NCBI GenBank assembly: GCA_021813745.1
Contig: JAKAJO010000025.1
Coordinates: 1-64,000 of the forward strand
DNA: 64,000 nucleotides
Direction of reading: 5' to 3'
From: Acidobacteriota bacterium
GTDB taxonomy: Bacteria; Acidobacteriota; Terriglobia; Terriglobales; Acidobacteriaceae
In this document: positions 1 through 8,111 of the stretch, one piece after another
Position numbering within the stretch: the stretch's first letter is position 1
Layout: every line of letters starts with the position of its first letter
Made by a program: the position numbers and the translations under genes
Notes under the pieces: model-generated
Told to the model about the DNA's origin: nothing
What the model saw: the letters and a program-made list of their open reading frames with translations, nothing else
The model's database searches: none

Positions 1-412
1 CTGCCAGCACAAGCCTGGTCTTCCTCAGATAGATGGGCGCAAAGCTCCTCGCTGCTTGCGCGTTGAAGCAATGCGGCGCGCGCATCTTCGGGTTCCAGAA
101 CTCCGCATCATCCTCGCTCTGCGCCCACGACCTCTCCACCATGCAGAGAAATCCATTCGTGCCCTTCACCGCGGTTCTGTACCCCTCGCGTCCCAGCACC
201 ATCACCTCGGCCCCGTCCGAAATGGACTTCGGTGCAGCACTGCGAGCCAGCGCAATCTCCGATCGCTCGTCGGATATCAGGTACTGGTCCAGGGGAGCCA
301 TCGCCGGATAAGCCGCTTTTCCAGCCTGTGCAACCGTCTGCCGGCCTGCGCCCGATAAAACCATCGGCAGACCGAATATCAAAACGATGATTTCGAAGCG
401 AACCTTTCTCAT
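1..412 (-). CDS. Hypothetical secreted protein, C-terminus beyond the window
   Basis: An open frame starts at ATG 412 and runs without a stop to the left edge, so the gene is truncated by the window (137 residues seen). The N-terminus MRKVRFEIIVLIFGLPMVLS has a positive start and a hydrophobic core, as in a signal peptide. The rest has no motif I recognise; it includes the stretch LDQYLISDERSEIALARSA. It lies 88 bp downstream of a VWFA-related gene on the same strand and could be cotranscribed with it. The function is unknown; export is inferred only from the N-terminus. Confidence 0.6.
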   Translation of the reverse strand, partial: MRKVRFEIIVLIFGLPMVLSGAGRQTVAQAGKAAYPAMAPLDQYLISDERSEIALARSAAPKSISDGAEVMVLGREGYRTAVKGTNGFLCMVERSWAQSEDDAEFWNPKMRAPHCFNAQAARSFAPIYLRKTRLVLA

Positions 413-440
413 CTGGATCCTCCCAAATCGTGAACTAGCC

Positions 441-468
441 GGAGCGTTCAAAAAAGAAGCTCTTGAGC
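441..468 (-). terminator. Weak possible terminator
   Basis: On the minus strand, downstream of the VWFA-related gene, GCTC-aa-GAGC is followed by TTCTTTTTT. The stem is only 4 bp, so the T-run is the main support. Confidence 0.3.
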
Positions 469-500
469 GCATCGCCGCCTCACCGCACAACTCGCCGCCC

Positions 501-1622
501 TCACTGCGCGCCCCCCGCCACCCCCGCCGGCTCGTCATAATAGCCCGTCGTCGTCCGCACCGTCAGTCCCGGCCGGTCCGTCACCAGCTTCAGCTCATGA
601 AACTCATCCGCATGTGCCGTCACCGGCGGGTCAAACCCAATCCTGTAGTACGCATTCGCATCCGCCACACACTGCGCAATCTGTCCCGCCATGTCGTTGC
701 CCGGCACCATCACCTTGCCACCCGTCTGCTCCGCCAGCACGCCCAGCGCCAGGTTCGGCGTCGCCGCATCGTTCGCGTTCTTCACACCCTTCACATACGC
801 CTGATACTCAAACATCTTCGTCACCGTGTCGATCAGCACCGGCCCCACACTGTACACCGCAATCTGCGCCTCCCGCAGGCTCCGCGACAGCTCCACAATC
901 GTTGCGAAGTATTCGTCCTGCACCTTCTGCGAGTAGTACCCCACATCCGGTCGTACCAGCAGCGGCCATCCCGGCCCCAGCCAGATCAGCAGCTTCCGTC
1001 CCGGCTTCCGCGATTCATTCTCTGCAATCTCCGCCATCTGCTGCACAGAGAGCTGCATGCGCTCCAGCTCCCCATAACCCGCCATCGCCCGGTCCAGTGT
1101 CCGGATGTTTGCCTCAATCCCCTGCACTTCCTTGTCTACCGCATTGCCATCCAGCGAGGGATGCGGCTGCAGCTGCACTCCTTTGTCCGTCAACAGAATC
1201 ACGCTCACCGGTTGCGCCAAATGCCCTCCATTCTTCAGCAAGTACGCATCCAGCCCCTGCCGCACCAGCGCCACCTGCGAGAACGGCAGATTCACCAGAT
1301 CCATCACCAGAATCACTTCCACCGGCGGCTGCGGCATCACGTGTACGCCATCAAACTTCTTGAATGACAGAATCCTCGCCGGCTTCCCGTTGTCCAGCAG
1401 CTTCAGGTCCCACGGCTGCAAATCCATCACCGGATGCCCCTGCGCGTCTGTCACAACTGCGTTGATCTTTACCGCTCCGTCCGGAATCACCAGTCTCTTT
1501 AAGGGCTTTGCTGGCCGCTGCTTCAGAGTAGGCGCCGTCTGCGTCCCCTGCTGTCCCCAAACCCCTTGCGCTCCGCCGCACACGCACAGTGCCAACCCAA
1601 ATACCCAACCCGCTCGTCCCAT
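501..1622 (-). CDS. VWFA-related secreted protein (acidobacterial type)
   Basis: The protein has about 373 residues. It has a signal peptide (MGRAGWVFGLALCVCGGAQG), a short Ig-like stretch with the phrase AVVTDAQGHPVMDLQPWDL, then a von Willebrand factor A-like domain from about residue 100 (EVILVMDLVNLPFS). Its C-terminus contains TGGKVMVPGN and YYRIGFDPP. This layout is that of the VWFA-related proteins common in Acidobacteria, thought to act outside the cytoplasm; no substrate is known. Two in-frame ATGs lie at 1628 and 1622. I chose 1622 because GGGAG lies 6 nt upstream of it but directly abuts the other. The gene follows a methyltransferase gene on the same strand but a terminator separates them. 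Confidence 0.85.
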   Translation of the reverse strand: MGRAGWVFGLALCVCGGAQGVWGQQGTQTAPTLKQRPAKPLKRLVIPDGAVKINAVVTDAQGHPVMDLQPWDLKLLDNGKPARILSFKKFDGVHVMPQPPVEVILVMDLVNLPFSQVALVRQGLDAYLLKNGGHLAQPVSVILLTDKGVQLQPHPSLDGNAVDKEVQGIEANIRTLDRAMAGYGELERMQLSVQQMAEIAENESRKPGRKLLIWLGPGWPLLVRPDVGYYSQKVQDEYFATIVELSRSLREAQIAVYSVGPVLIDTVTKMFEYQAYVKGVKNANDAATPNLALGVLAEQTGGKVMVPGNDMAGQIAQCVADANAYYRIGFDPPVTAHADEFHELKLVTDRPGLTVRTTTGYYDEPAGVAGGAQ

Positions 1623-1720
1623 CCTCATCTCCCGTAATACCTATCCATAGGAGCCGGAAGCTTCTCAGAAGGTTGTACCCTCTTACATCCCACCCGTTCT
1701 CTTCCCACATTCGCCCGGAT

Positions 1721-1763
1721 CCAATAAAAGGCCTGCGCCGCGGTTCAACAGCCGGCGCAGACC
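1721..1763 (-). terminator. Rho-independent terminator after the methyltransferase gene
   Basis: Read on the minus strand, GTCTGCGCCG-gctgttgaac-CGCGGCGCAGGC forms a GC-rich hairpin followed directly by CTTTTATT. It lies 20 bp beyond the methyltransferase stop. Confidence 0.7.
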
Positions 1764-1783
1764 TCGTCTCATTCCGTTCTTCT

Positions 1784-2809
1784 CTATCCCCGTCCCATCA
1801 CAATCGTGTGCGGACTCATCGGAATCGGATGCCCTGTCACATCCCGCAGCCCCGCTTCCTCATACATCGCCCGCAGCTCGCTCAGCGGATACGCATCTCC
1901 CGCCGGAGTCGTCGCCAGCATCGTCAGCGCAAACGCCGCCGGCATCGGCGGAGACACCCGATCCTCATCCGGTACAAACTCCAGCGTCGCCACGCGCCCG
2001 CCCGGCTTCAGCGCTCCGCGCACCTTCTTCAGCAGCCCCACGCACGTCGGCTTATCAAAGTGATGCAGAAAGTTCGTCAGCAGCACCGCATCGTACGGCC
2101 CGCCAAAGTCCACCTCAAACGCGCTCCCCGGCAGCATGTCATACCGGTCATGCACCCCAGCCTTCTCCGCATTCTTCAGCGCCACGCGCAGCACCGGAGC
2201 CCAGTCCAGCCCCGTCACATGCGCCTGCTTGTTCTGCTTCGCAATCTCGATCCCGAACAGCCCGTGCCCCGCGGCAATATCCAGCACCCGCATCGGCCCC
2301 GCATGCCCATCCAGCACCACCTTGCCCAGCGGAGCCGCCATCGGCGCCATCATCGGCGCCATCGTCTCCGCAAACTGCACCCACACCGGATTCTCCGGCT
2401 CCACGCTCCCATCCCCGTCCAGCGTCGTACGCCCCCGGCGCACAATCTCCGCCAGTTCCTTCATCGGATTGTTCATTGCCTGGTTGCCCAGGAACTGCGC
2501 AATCGTCGCCAGCGACGACGGCGACCGCGGGTCCAGAAACGCCGCGCTCGTCGGCGTGTGCCGATAACGCCCCCCCTCTTTCAGCAGCACGCCGTGAATC
2601 ACCAGGTAATCGCACAGGATGCGAATGCCCCGCTCCGACGCCTTGCAATGCCGCGCAATCGACGCCACGTCACCCGGTCCGTCGCCGACCGCCGTAAACA
2701 CATCCAAATCGATTGCCGCTTTCAGCGCCGCCGTCTGGTGATACGCCTGAAGCATGCCAAACACAACGGCCGGCGTCACCGGCCCCTGTGCAGCCTGTCC
2801 ATGTGCCAT
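1784..2809 (-). CDS. SAM-dependent methyltransferase (O-methyltransferase-like)
   Basis: The protein has 341 residues. The N-terminal ~100 residues form a winged-helix-like dimerisation region (VVFGMLQAYHQTAALKAAID, then DVASIARHCKASERGIRILC). The C-terminal half is a class I methyltransferase: SAM-binding motif I is VLDIAAGHGLFGIEIAK, followed by TGLDWAPVL and an acidic post-motif, AVLLTNFLHHFDKP, and LKPGGRVATLEFV. This matches O-methyltransferases and related small-molecule methyltransferases; the substrate cannot be read. The start at 2809 has AGGAGG 8 nt upstream, so a longer reading frame reaching 3028 is not used. A terminator follows the stop. Confidence 0.88.
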   Translation of the reverse strand: MAHGQAAQGPVTPAVVFGMLQAYHQTAALKAAIDLDVFTAVGDGPGDVASIARHCKASERGIRILCDYLVIHGVLLKEGGRYRHTPTSAAFLDPRSPSSLATIAQFLGNQAMNNPMKELAEIVRRGRTTLDGDGSVEPENPVWVQFAETMAPMMAPMAAPLGKVVLDGHAGPMRVLDIAAGHGLFGIEIAKQNKQAHVTGLDWAPVLRVALKNAEKAGVHDRYDMLPGSAFEVDFGGPYDAVLLTNFLHHFDKPTCVGLLKKVRGALKPGGRVATLEFVPDEDRVSPPMPAAFALTMLATTPAGDAYPLSELRAMYEEAGLRDVTGHPIPMSPHTIVMGRG

Positions 2810-3159
2810 GGGGAAATCCTCCTCGTTCGCGCCACGGTGGATTTGAGAGAGGAAGGGAAATGCCATCCGCGGGCCAGCCGAGTGTACCACCCACCTCACT
2901 TCCTCGTTAAACTCAACGCTTTGTAGCCCTTCGCTTTCGCACACTCCACCCCGCTCGCTCGTCTCGCTGTCGGCCTGTCCCGCGCGTTCTGGCACAAGAC
3001 CGCTCGATTGCGCTAGACTGGCCAGCAAAACAATTTACCCGCATGTTTCCGTAATCTTTTCAGTCGGAATCCGCGAGCCACTGGCGATTCTTTCAATGGG
3101 CACGGCGGGCACTGAACATCCGAGCAGAGCGCTCCACAGGCTCGCTCGCACGGAATGGA

Positions 3160-6090
3160 ATGAGACCTTACCTCCTAACCTGCATCTCCCTCGGCGCCAT
3201 CCTTGCTGCGTCCCTTTCCCCGCTCGCCGCGCAGCAGGCGCCCGCGCCTTCCCCGTCCGCCTCGCCCGCCGCAGCCGATCCCATGCAGCTCTACCTCGTC
3301 GTCCATGACCGGCACGACAAGCCCATCCTCGACCTCAAAGCGGATGAACTCAAAGTCACTGACGACGGCTCCCCAGTCAGCCTCCAGAACTTCCAGTTCA
3401 TCAACCACCAGAAGCAATCCGCTAATCTCGTCACTTTTGTCTTCGACAACTTCCCCGTTGAGAAAGGTAAACAGCCGCCCAAAAACTCATCCCATATGGG
3501 AAACGCACACGACGCGGCCTTAAAGATCCTTGCCCTGCTCTCTGAAAGCGGATTCGAGTTTTCTGTCTTCAACATTGACTCACGCCTCCATCTCCAGCAG
3601 CCGTTCACTTCAGATCTCAGTACCGTCGAAAAGGCCATCAACTCCGCCACAGGCCCTCTCGCAACCCGCGACAAAAAGGAAGCCTCCGCCGCGGAAAAGG
3701 CCGTCCTCTCCGTTGCCCTCGATGGCGTCGATTCCTCCGGCAAGCGCGTCGATGCTCGCGACCGCCTCCTCGCCCAGTCCATTTACTCCGCCCTCCGAAA
3801 CTCCACCCGCATCGCGCAGGACCGTCGCATCGCGCCCTCGCTCCCCTCCATCCTGGCCCTCGTTCAGGCACAGCAGCACCTCACCGGACGAAAAACCATC
3901 ATCTACCTCAGCTCCCTCCAGCAGGCGGAGATTGACGACGCCGCTCGCCAGGCCATGCTGTCCATCATCGGTTCCGCCAACCAGGCCGGCATCTGCATCG
4001 ACATCGTCGACGGCACCGCGCTCGGCCCCCATGGTTCGCACATCAAAATGCTCGATCCCAACAGTCAGGGAGCCCTCGTTGCCCTCAATACGATTTCCAT
4101 CGCAGGAGGCGGTTCGATCTCCATTCCGCCCGACGCAAGCGACCTCGAAGTCACGGAAGATGCCCCCGTCAATGCCGACCTCCAGCACCTCGCACTCGCC
4201 ACCGGAGGCACTTACATCAACGGCGACAGCCAGCGCAAATCCCTCCAGCAGCTCATCGGTGACATGACCTCCTATTACGAGGCATCCTTCGTCCCCACAA
4301 TGAACGGGTACGATGGCAAATTCCACCCGCTCGCCGTCACATCCACCCGCTCCGGCCTCAAGATCCGCACCCAGTCCGGGTATCTCGCACTGCCGCCTCC
4401 CGCCGCCGATGGAAGCCGCCTCCAGGCTTTCGAGTTGCCACTCCTCAAGTACCTCAACCAGTCCCCACCTCCCGCGCAGCTTCCCTTCCGCGCCGCCGTC
4501 CTCAACCTCGGCGACTCCGCAGACGGCAACCGCGCCGTCCTCGCTCTCGAAGTCCCCGTAGCAAGCCTCGACCTCCAGAGCGACGCCAATTCCCCCAGTT
4601 CTCTCGCCCACGTCGCCATGATTGCCGAAATCAAGGACCAGGCCGGTACCGTTGCCGCTCACTTCAGCTCCAATTCTCCGCATCGCATCACCCTGCACGG
4701 CGAAGCAGCCAAATCTTCGCAGCTCATCTCGCTCCAGCGCCACTTCATCCTGCCCCCGGGCAAATACACCCTCCAGGTCCTCCTCGTCGATACCGACAGC
4801 GGCAAAGCCGGAGCCCAGAGCATTCCCTTCACCATCACCAGCGAGCCCGGCACGCCCTCGCTCAGCAACCTCGTCCTCGTCCGCCGTGCTGATCCCATCC
4901 CTGCCGCAGGCAGCGACCCTACAGATCCTCTCCTCGACGCCAAGAAGCGCATCACCCCCAACATCTCCGGCGCACTGCCCTCCGGAAACGCCACTCTCTC
5001 CCTCTTCTTTGCCGCACACGTCAACCCGCATGCCCCACAACCCGCCAAACTCAGCATCGCGATCCTTCGCAACGGCCAGATCCTCGGCGGCGCACCCGCC
5101 ATCGACCGCGAAGTCAATGGAGAGGAATACTTCTCCTTCCTCACCAGCCTCGGCATCAGCCACCCCGAAGACGGCGCCTACCAGGTCGAGGCCATACTCA
5201 CCCAGAATGGAAAAACCGCCCGCGCTGAAACAACCTTCACCCTCTCCAACGTCGCCTCCGTCGACGACGATTCCACCGGCCCAAAAATCTCGCTCGAATC
5301 CATCTCCCGCCCCGCCGGCCCACTGGCCATCAGCGTCTCCACAAACACCGATCAGCGCCCGCCCGCCGCCGAAATCACCACCCTCCTCGCAGACGCCGCC
5401 CTGTACTCCAACAACTATTGGGAGTCCCTGCCCAACTTCATGTGCCAACAAATTACCGATCGCTTCGTCGACTCCAACGGCAACTCCAAATGGAGGCACA
5501 TCGACACCCTCACCGGCCAGCTCACCTACTTCGACCACCAGGAGGACTGGCAGTTCCAGGAATCCAAACTCAATCACCGCACCAGCCACGACCGCAGCAG
5601 CGACACCGAGCACGGCATCTCCGGCGCAGGCATCTTCGGCGGCGTCATCCGCGGCCTCTTCCGCCCCGATTCAAAAGCGGAAATCACCTGGTATCAAACC
5701 GGCACTCTCGGCAGCGACACCGTCCAGATCTTCAAATACCGCGTCGCCAAAAAGAACTCCAATCTCGGCCTTCGCGTCGGACCCACCGAGCTTGCCGTTG
5801 TCGGTTATCACGGCCTCGTCTTCATCGATAGCACCACACACGGCGTCCGCCGCATCACCGAAACCGCCGACGACGTGCCCCGCCGCTTCCCCATCCGCGA
5901 GGCCCTCGTCAGCGCCGACTACGACTACGTCACCATCGGCTCCCAGCAATACCTCGTCCCCATTGGCGCACAAGTCATCCTCCGCAAAGGCCGCCGCTTG
6001 ATTGAACTCAACCAGATACGCTTCCGCGACTTCCATCGCTTCCGCTCCAGCATGAAGATCCTCACCTCCATGCCCATCCCGGAAAAATAG
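3160..6090 (+). CDS. Large VWFA-related secreted protein
   Basis: The protein has 976 residues. A signal peptide (MRPYLLTCISLGAILAASLS, cleavage probably after LAAQQ) precedes a VWFA-like region at about residues 45-420, with LVVHDRHDKPILDLKADEL, LVTFVFDNFPVEKGK, GRKTIIYLSSLQQ and TGGTYINGD. The middle holds beta-rich segments, and the C-terminal ~230 residues contain LPNFMCQQITDRFVDSNG, which resembles a module I associate with acidobacterial secreted proteins. It shares the VWFA-like architecture with the gene at 501-1622 but is much longer and on the opposite strand. It uses almost exclusively C-ending codons, which creates long antisense frames. The biological role is unknown. Confidence 0.85.
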   Translation: MRPYLLTCISLGAILAASLSPLAAQQAPAPSPSASPAAADPMQLYLVVHDRHDKPILDLKADELKVTDDGSPVSLQNFQFINHQKQSANLVTFVFDNFPVEKGKQPPKNSSHMGNAHDAALKILALLSESGFEFSVFNIDSRLHLQQPFTSDLSTVEKAINSATGPLATRDKKEASAAEKAVLSVALDGVDSSGKRVDARDRLLAQSIYSALRNSTRIAQDRRIAPSLPSILALVQAQQHLTGRKTIIYLSSLQQAEIDDAARQAMLSIIGSANQAGICIDIVDGTALGPHGSHIKMLDPNSQGALVALNTISIAGGGSISIPPDASDLEVTEDAPVNADLQHLALATGGTYINGDSQRKSLQQLIGDMTSYYEASFVPTMNGYDGKFHPLAVTSTRSGLKIRTQSGYLALPPPAADGSRLQAFELPLLKYLNQSPPPAQLPFRAAVLNLGDSADGNRAVLALEVPVASLDLQSDANSPSSLAHVAMIAEIKDQAGTVAAHFSSNSPHRITLHGEAAKSSQLISLQRHFILPPGKYTLQVLLVDTDSGKAGAQSIPFTITSEPGTPSLSNLVLVRRADPIPAAGSDPTDPLLDAKKRITPNISGALPSGNATLSLFFAAHVNPHAPQPAKLSIAILRNGQILGGAPAIDREVNGEEYFSFLTSLGISHPEDGAYQVEAILTQNGKTARAETTFTLSNVASVDDDSTGPKISLESISRPAGPLAISVSTNTDQRPPAAEITTLLADAALYSNNYWESLPNFMCQQITDRFVDSNGNSKWRHIDTLTGQLTYFDHQEDWQFQESKLNHRTSHDRSSDTEHGISGAGIFGGVIRGLFRPDSKAEITWYQTGTLGSDTVQIFKYRVAKKNSNLGLRVGPTELAVVGYHGLVFIDSTTHGVRRITETADDVPRRFPIREALVSADYDYVTIGSQQYLVPIGAQVILRKGRRLIELNQIRFRDFHRFRSSMKILTSMPIPEK

Positions 6091-6270
6091 GCAGGCGGCC
6101 ATACGCCTTGAAGGTGTAACCACGAAAGAACAGAGCTGGGCCCGGTTCATCGCAGCCGTATCGCAATGAACGGGCGTTGGCGGGTGGCCCCGGGACCTCG
6201 CCGTCGGGAATCGGGCCGAGTGCCTGTAGTTGATCAAGACATTGTTCTGGATTCGGAGCGGCTGATTGGC

Positions 6271-6318
6271 CGGGTACCCCATTCAAGGCGCGTGCGCAGC
6301 ATGCGCCTTGAGTGGGAA
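6271..6318. repeat. REP-like intergenic palindrome, copy 1
   Basis: The unit begins cgggtaccccattcaaggcg and ends gcgccttgagtgggaa. Arms 6277-6291 and 6303-6316 pair over 14 positions with one G-T mismatch around a short loop. The ends gggtRcccca and gtggga are shared with the copy at 6347. Confidence 0.65.
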
Positions 6319-6346
6319 ACCTCAATCCACACCAACCATCAACCTT

Positions 6347-6397
6347 CGGGTGCCCCATCTTCACCGATGCGCCTCAGCGCAGCGGTTAAGGTGGGAA
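6347..6397. repeat. REP-like intergenic palindrome, copy 2
   Basis: This unit starts cgggtgccccatcttcaccg and ends cggttaaggtgggaa. Its arms pair imperfectly, but its outer sequence matches the copy at 6271, so the two are diverged members of one repeat family. The inner sequence differs while pairing is kept, which suggests that structure is what is conserved. Confidence 0.6.
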
Positions 6398-6812
6398 TTA
6401 ACCCCACCTCCCACCACCCCAAAAGCCGTCAAGCCCCCTCAGCCCAACATTTCTTCTAACTCCCTCATTCCACTCATCAAAAAACTTCAGCCGCTTTGCA
6501 TATTAATTCCAGCAAACGCGCATACTAGAGCCATCAGCCTGAGATCCGCGCCCACCGGCCCGTCTTCTCAGGCATTTTCATTGCAGGAGACCCGCGCCAT
6601 GCCAGCTTTCCTCCCGGTTCAATATGTCAGGTATGCGGCCGGTCTGTACCCCCCCCTACCCCCCCTCCAATATTTTTCTTTTCCACATTTTCTTTGCATG
6701 TTTTCGCCTTATCGTTTTCGCTCTGGTTTCGCTTTCTTGCACCGGACATCTCATCGTGCATCTGCAAGCCCTTTATCATTAATCCGAGCGCGGCAAGAGG
6801 GTCCGCGATTCC

Positions 6813-8048
6813 ATGCCCGAGCCAACCTTCTTCATCTCGGCCGGTGAAGCCAGCGGCGAGCACTACGGCGCCCTGCTCGTCGCCGCACTCAAAGCCCGCC
6901 TTCAGACCGCCGGCAACTCCGCCACCTTCTATGGCATGGGCGGCGACCGCATGGTAGCCGCCGGCCTCGAGCGCGTCGTCCGATCAGAAGATATGGCCGT
7001 CATGGGCATCACAGAGGTCGTCCGCCACCTCCCGCGCATCTATCGAGAGTTCCGCAAGCTCAAGGCCGCCATCCGCCGCCGTCCGCCCACCGTCGCCATC
7101 CTCATTGACTTCCCAGACATCCACTTCCGCCTTGCCGCCCTGCTCCACCAACTCGGCGTGCCTGTCCTCTTCTTCGTCAGCCCCCAGCTCTGGGCATGGA
7201 AGAAGCACCGAATCCGGCTCGTCCAGAAATACATCGACGAGATGCTCGTCATCTTCCCCTTCGAAGAGCAGTTCTACCGCGAGTATGGCGTCCGGGCTCG
7301 CTTCATCGGCCATCCCCTCGCCGACCTGCCTGCACCCGCCATCTCCCGCGCCAACTTCGCTGCCGAGCATCAGCTTGACCCGGCAAAGCCGTGGATCGGC
7401 CTCCTGCCCGGCAGCCGCGCCAAAGAAATTCGCAGCAACCTGCCGGAAATGCTCAAGGCCGCCATCCTGCTCTTTCATGACTGGCATCTGGAGCATGGCA
7501 ATCCGGAGCCGCAATTCATCCTCCCGCTCGCCCCCACTCTGACCGCGGAACAACGGGCGGAAGTCGCCGGCATGGTCGCACAGGAAAGTGAAAACCTCAC
7601 CATCCGCCTCACCTCAGACGCCCGCGCCGCGCTCTTCCATGCCCGCGCCTCCATCGTCGCCAGCGGCACCGCCACTGTCGAAGCCGCACTCATCGGCAAT
7701 CCATTTATCGTCGTCTATCGCGTCTCGCCCCTCACCTACGCCATCGCCCAGCGAGTCGTCACCGTACCCCACGTCGCCATGGCCAACCTCATCGCCGGCC
7801 GCCGCGTCGTGCCAGAGCTCCTCCAAAGCGACTTCACCGCCGCCAACATCACCCAACAGCTCGCCCCCTTGCTACCCGATGGCACCCCCCGGAAGTCCAT
7901 GATGCAGGAGCTCGCTCGCGTTCGTGCCCTGCTCGCTTCGCATCCCGTCCAGGTTCAACCCGCGGCAAGCGCTGTTGATCGGGTCGCAGAGATCGCGCTC
8001 GCTTATGCCGGCCTGCCTTCTCCCGTTTCCGAATCCGTGTCATCCTGA
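6813..8048 (+). CDS. lpxB: Lipid-A-disaccharide synthase LpxB
   Basis: LpxB is a glycosyltransferase (GT19) that joins UDP-2,3-diacylglucosamine and lipid X into the lipid A disaccharide at the inner face of the inner membrane. The 411-residue protein shows the family signatures: FFISAGEASGEHYGALL at the N-terminus, VSPQLWAWKKHRI, LLPGSRAKEIRSNLPEML, and SGTATVEAALIGNPFIVVYR in the C-terminal nucleotide-binding half. Its length is close to the family norm of about 380 residues. Its presence implies a lipid A outer membrane. A peptidase-like gene follows 63 bp later on the same strand but has no obvious link to lipid A. Confidence 0.95.
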   Translation: MPEPTFFISAGEASGEHYGALLVAALKARLQTAGNSATFYGMGGDRMVAAGLERVVRSEDMAVMGITEVVRHLPRIYREFRKLKAAIRRRPPTVAILIDFPDIHFRLAALLHQLGVPVLFFVSPQLWAWKKHRIRLVQKYIDEMLVIFPFEEQFYREYGVRARFIGHPLADLPAPAISRANFAAEHQLDPAKPWIGLLPGSRAKEIRSNLPEMLKAAILLFHDWHLEHGNPEPQFILPLAPTLTAEQRAEVAGMVAQESENLTIRLTSDARAALFHARASIVASGTATVEAALIGNPFIVVYRVSPLTYAIAQRVVTVPHVAMANLIAGRRVVPELLQSDFTAANITQQLAPLLPDGTPRKSMMQELARVRALLASHPVQVQPAASAVDRVAEIALAYAGLPSPVSESVSS

Positions 8049-8111
8049 AACAGATACACTTTGGTCCGGCAATTTAAAATCAGTGACTCCCGCGTGAAGG
8101 GCTGCCACACC

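Larger units (their letters stand above)
6091..6812. other. Intergenic region rich in palindromic repeats
   Basis: There is no convincing gene between the VWFA gene and lpxB. The region holds two REP-like palindromes (listed separately) and an imperfect hairpin at 6140-6174 whose arms gcccggttcat and atgaacgggc pair with a bulge. A pyrimidine-rich stretch (two runs of seven C) lies around 6650-6668, about 150 bp before lpxB. Short frames here have no recognisable protein features. Confidence 0.6.

Noticed and set aside
387..1367. Long plus-strand frame rich in Arg/His opposite the first VWFA gene
   Set aside because: Low-complexity Arg/His/Leu composition typical of an antisense shadow; no ribosome site and no domains.
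1589..2926. 445-codon plus-strand frame opposite the methyltransferase
   Set aside because: Arg/His-rich shadow; the minus strand has clear SAM-binding motifs and an AGGAGG site.
3610..5613. A 667-codon open frame antisense to the large VWFA gene
   Set aside because: It arises from NNC/NNG codon bias on the coding strand, is rich in Gly/Asp/Glu without domains, and the plus-strand gene has a signal peptide and VWFA motifs.
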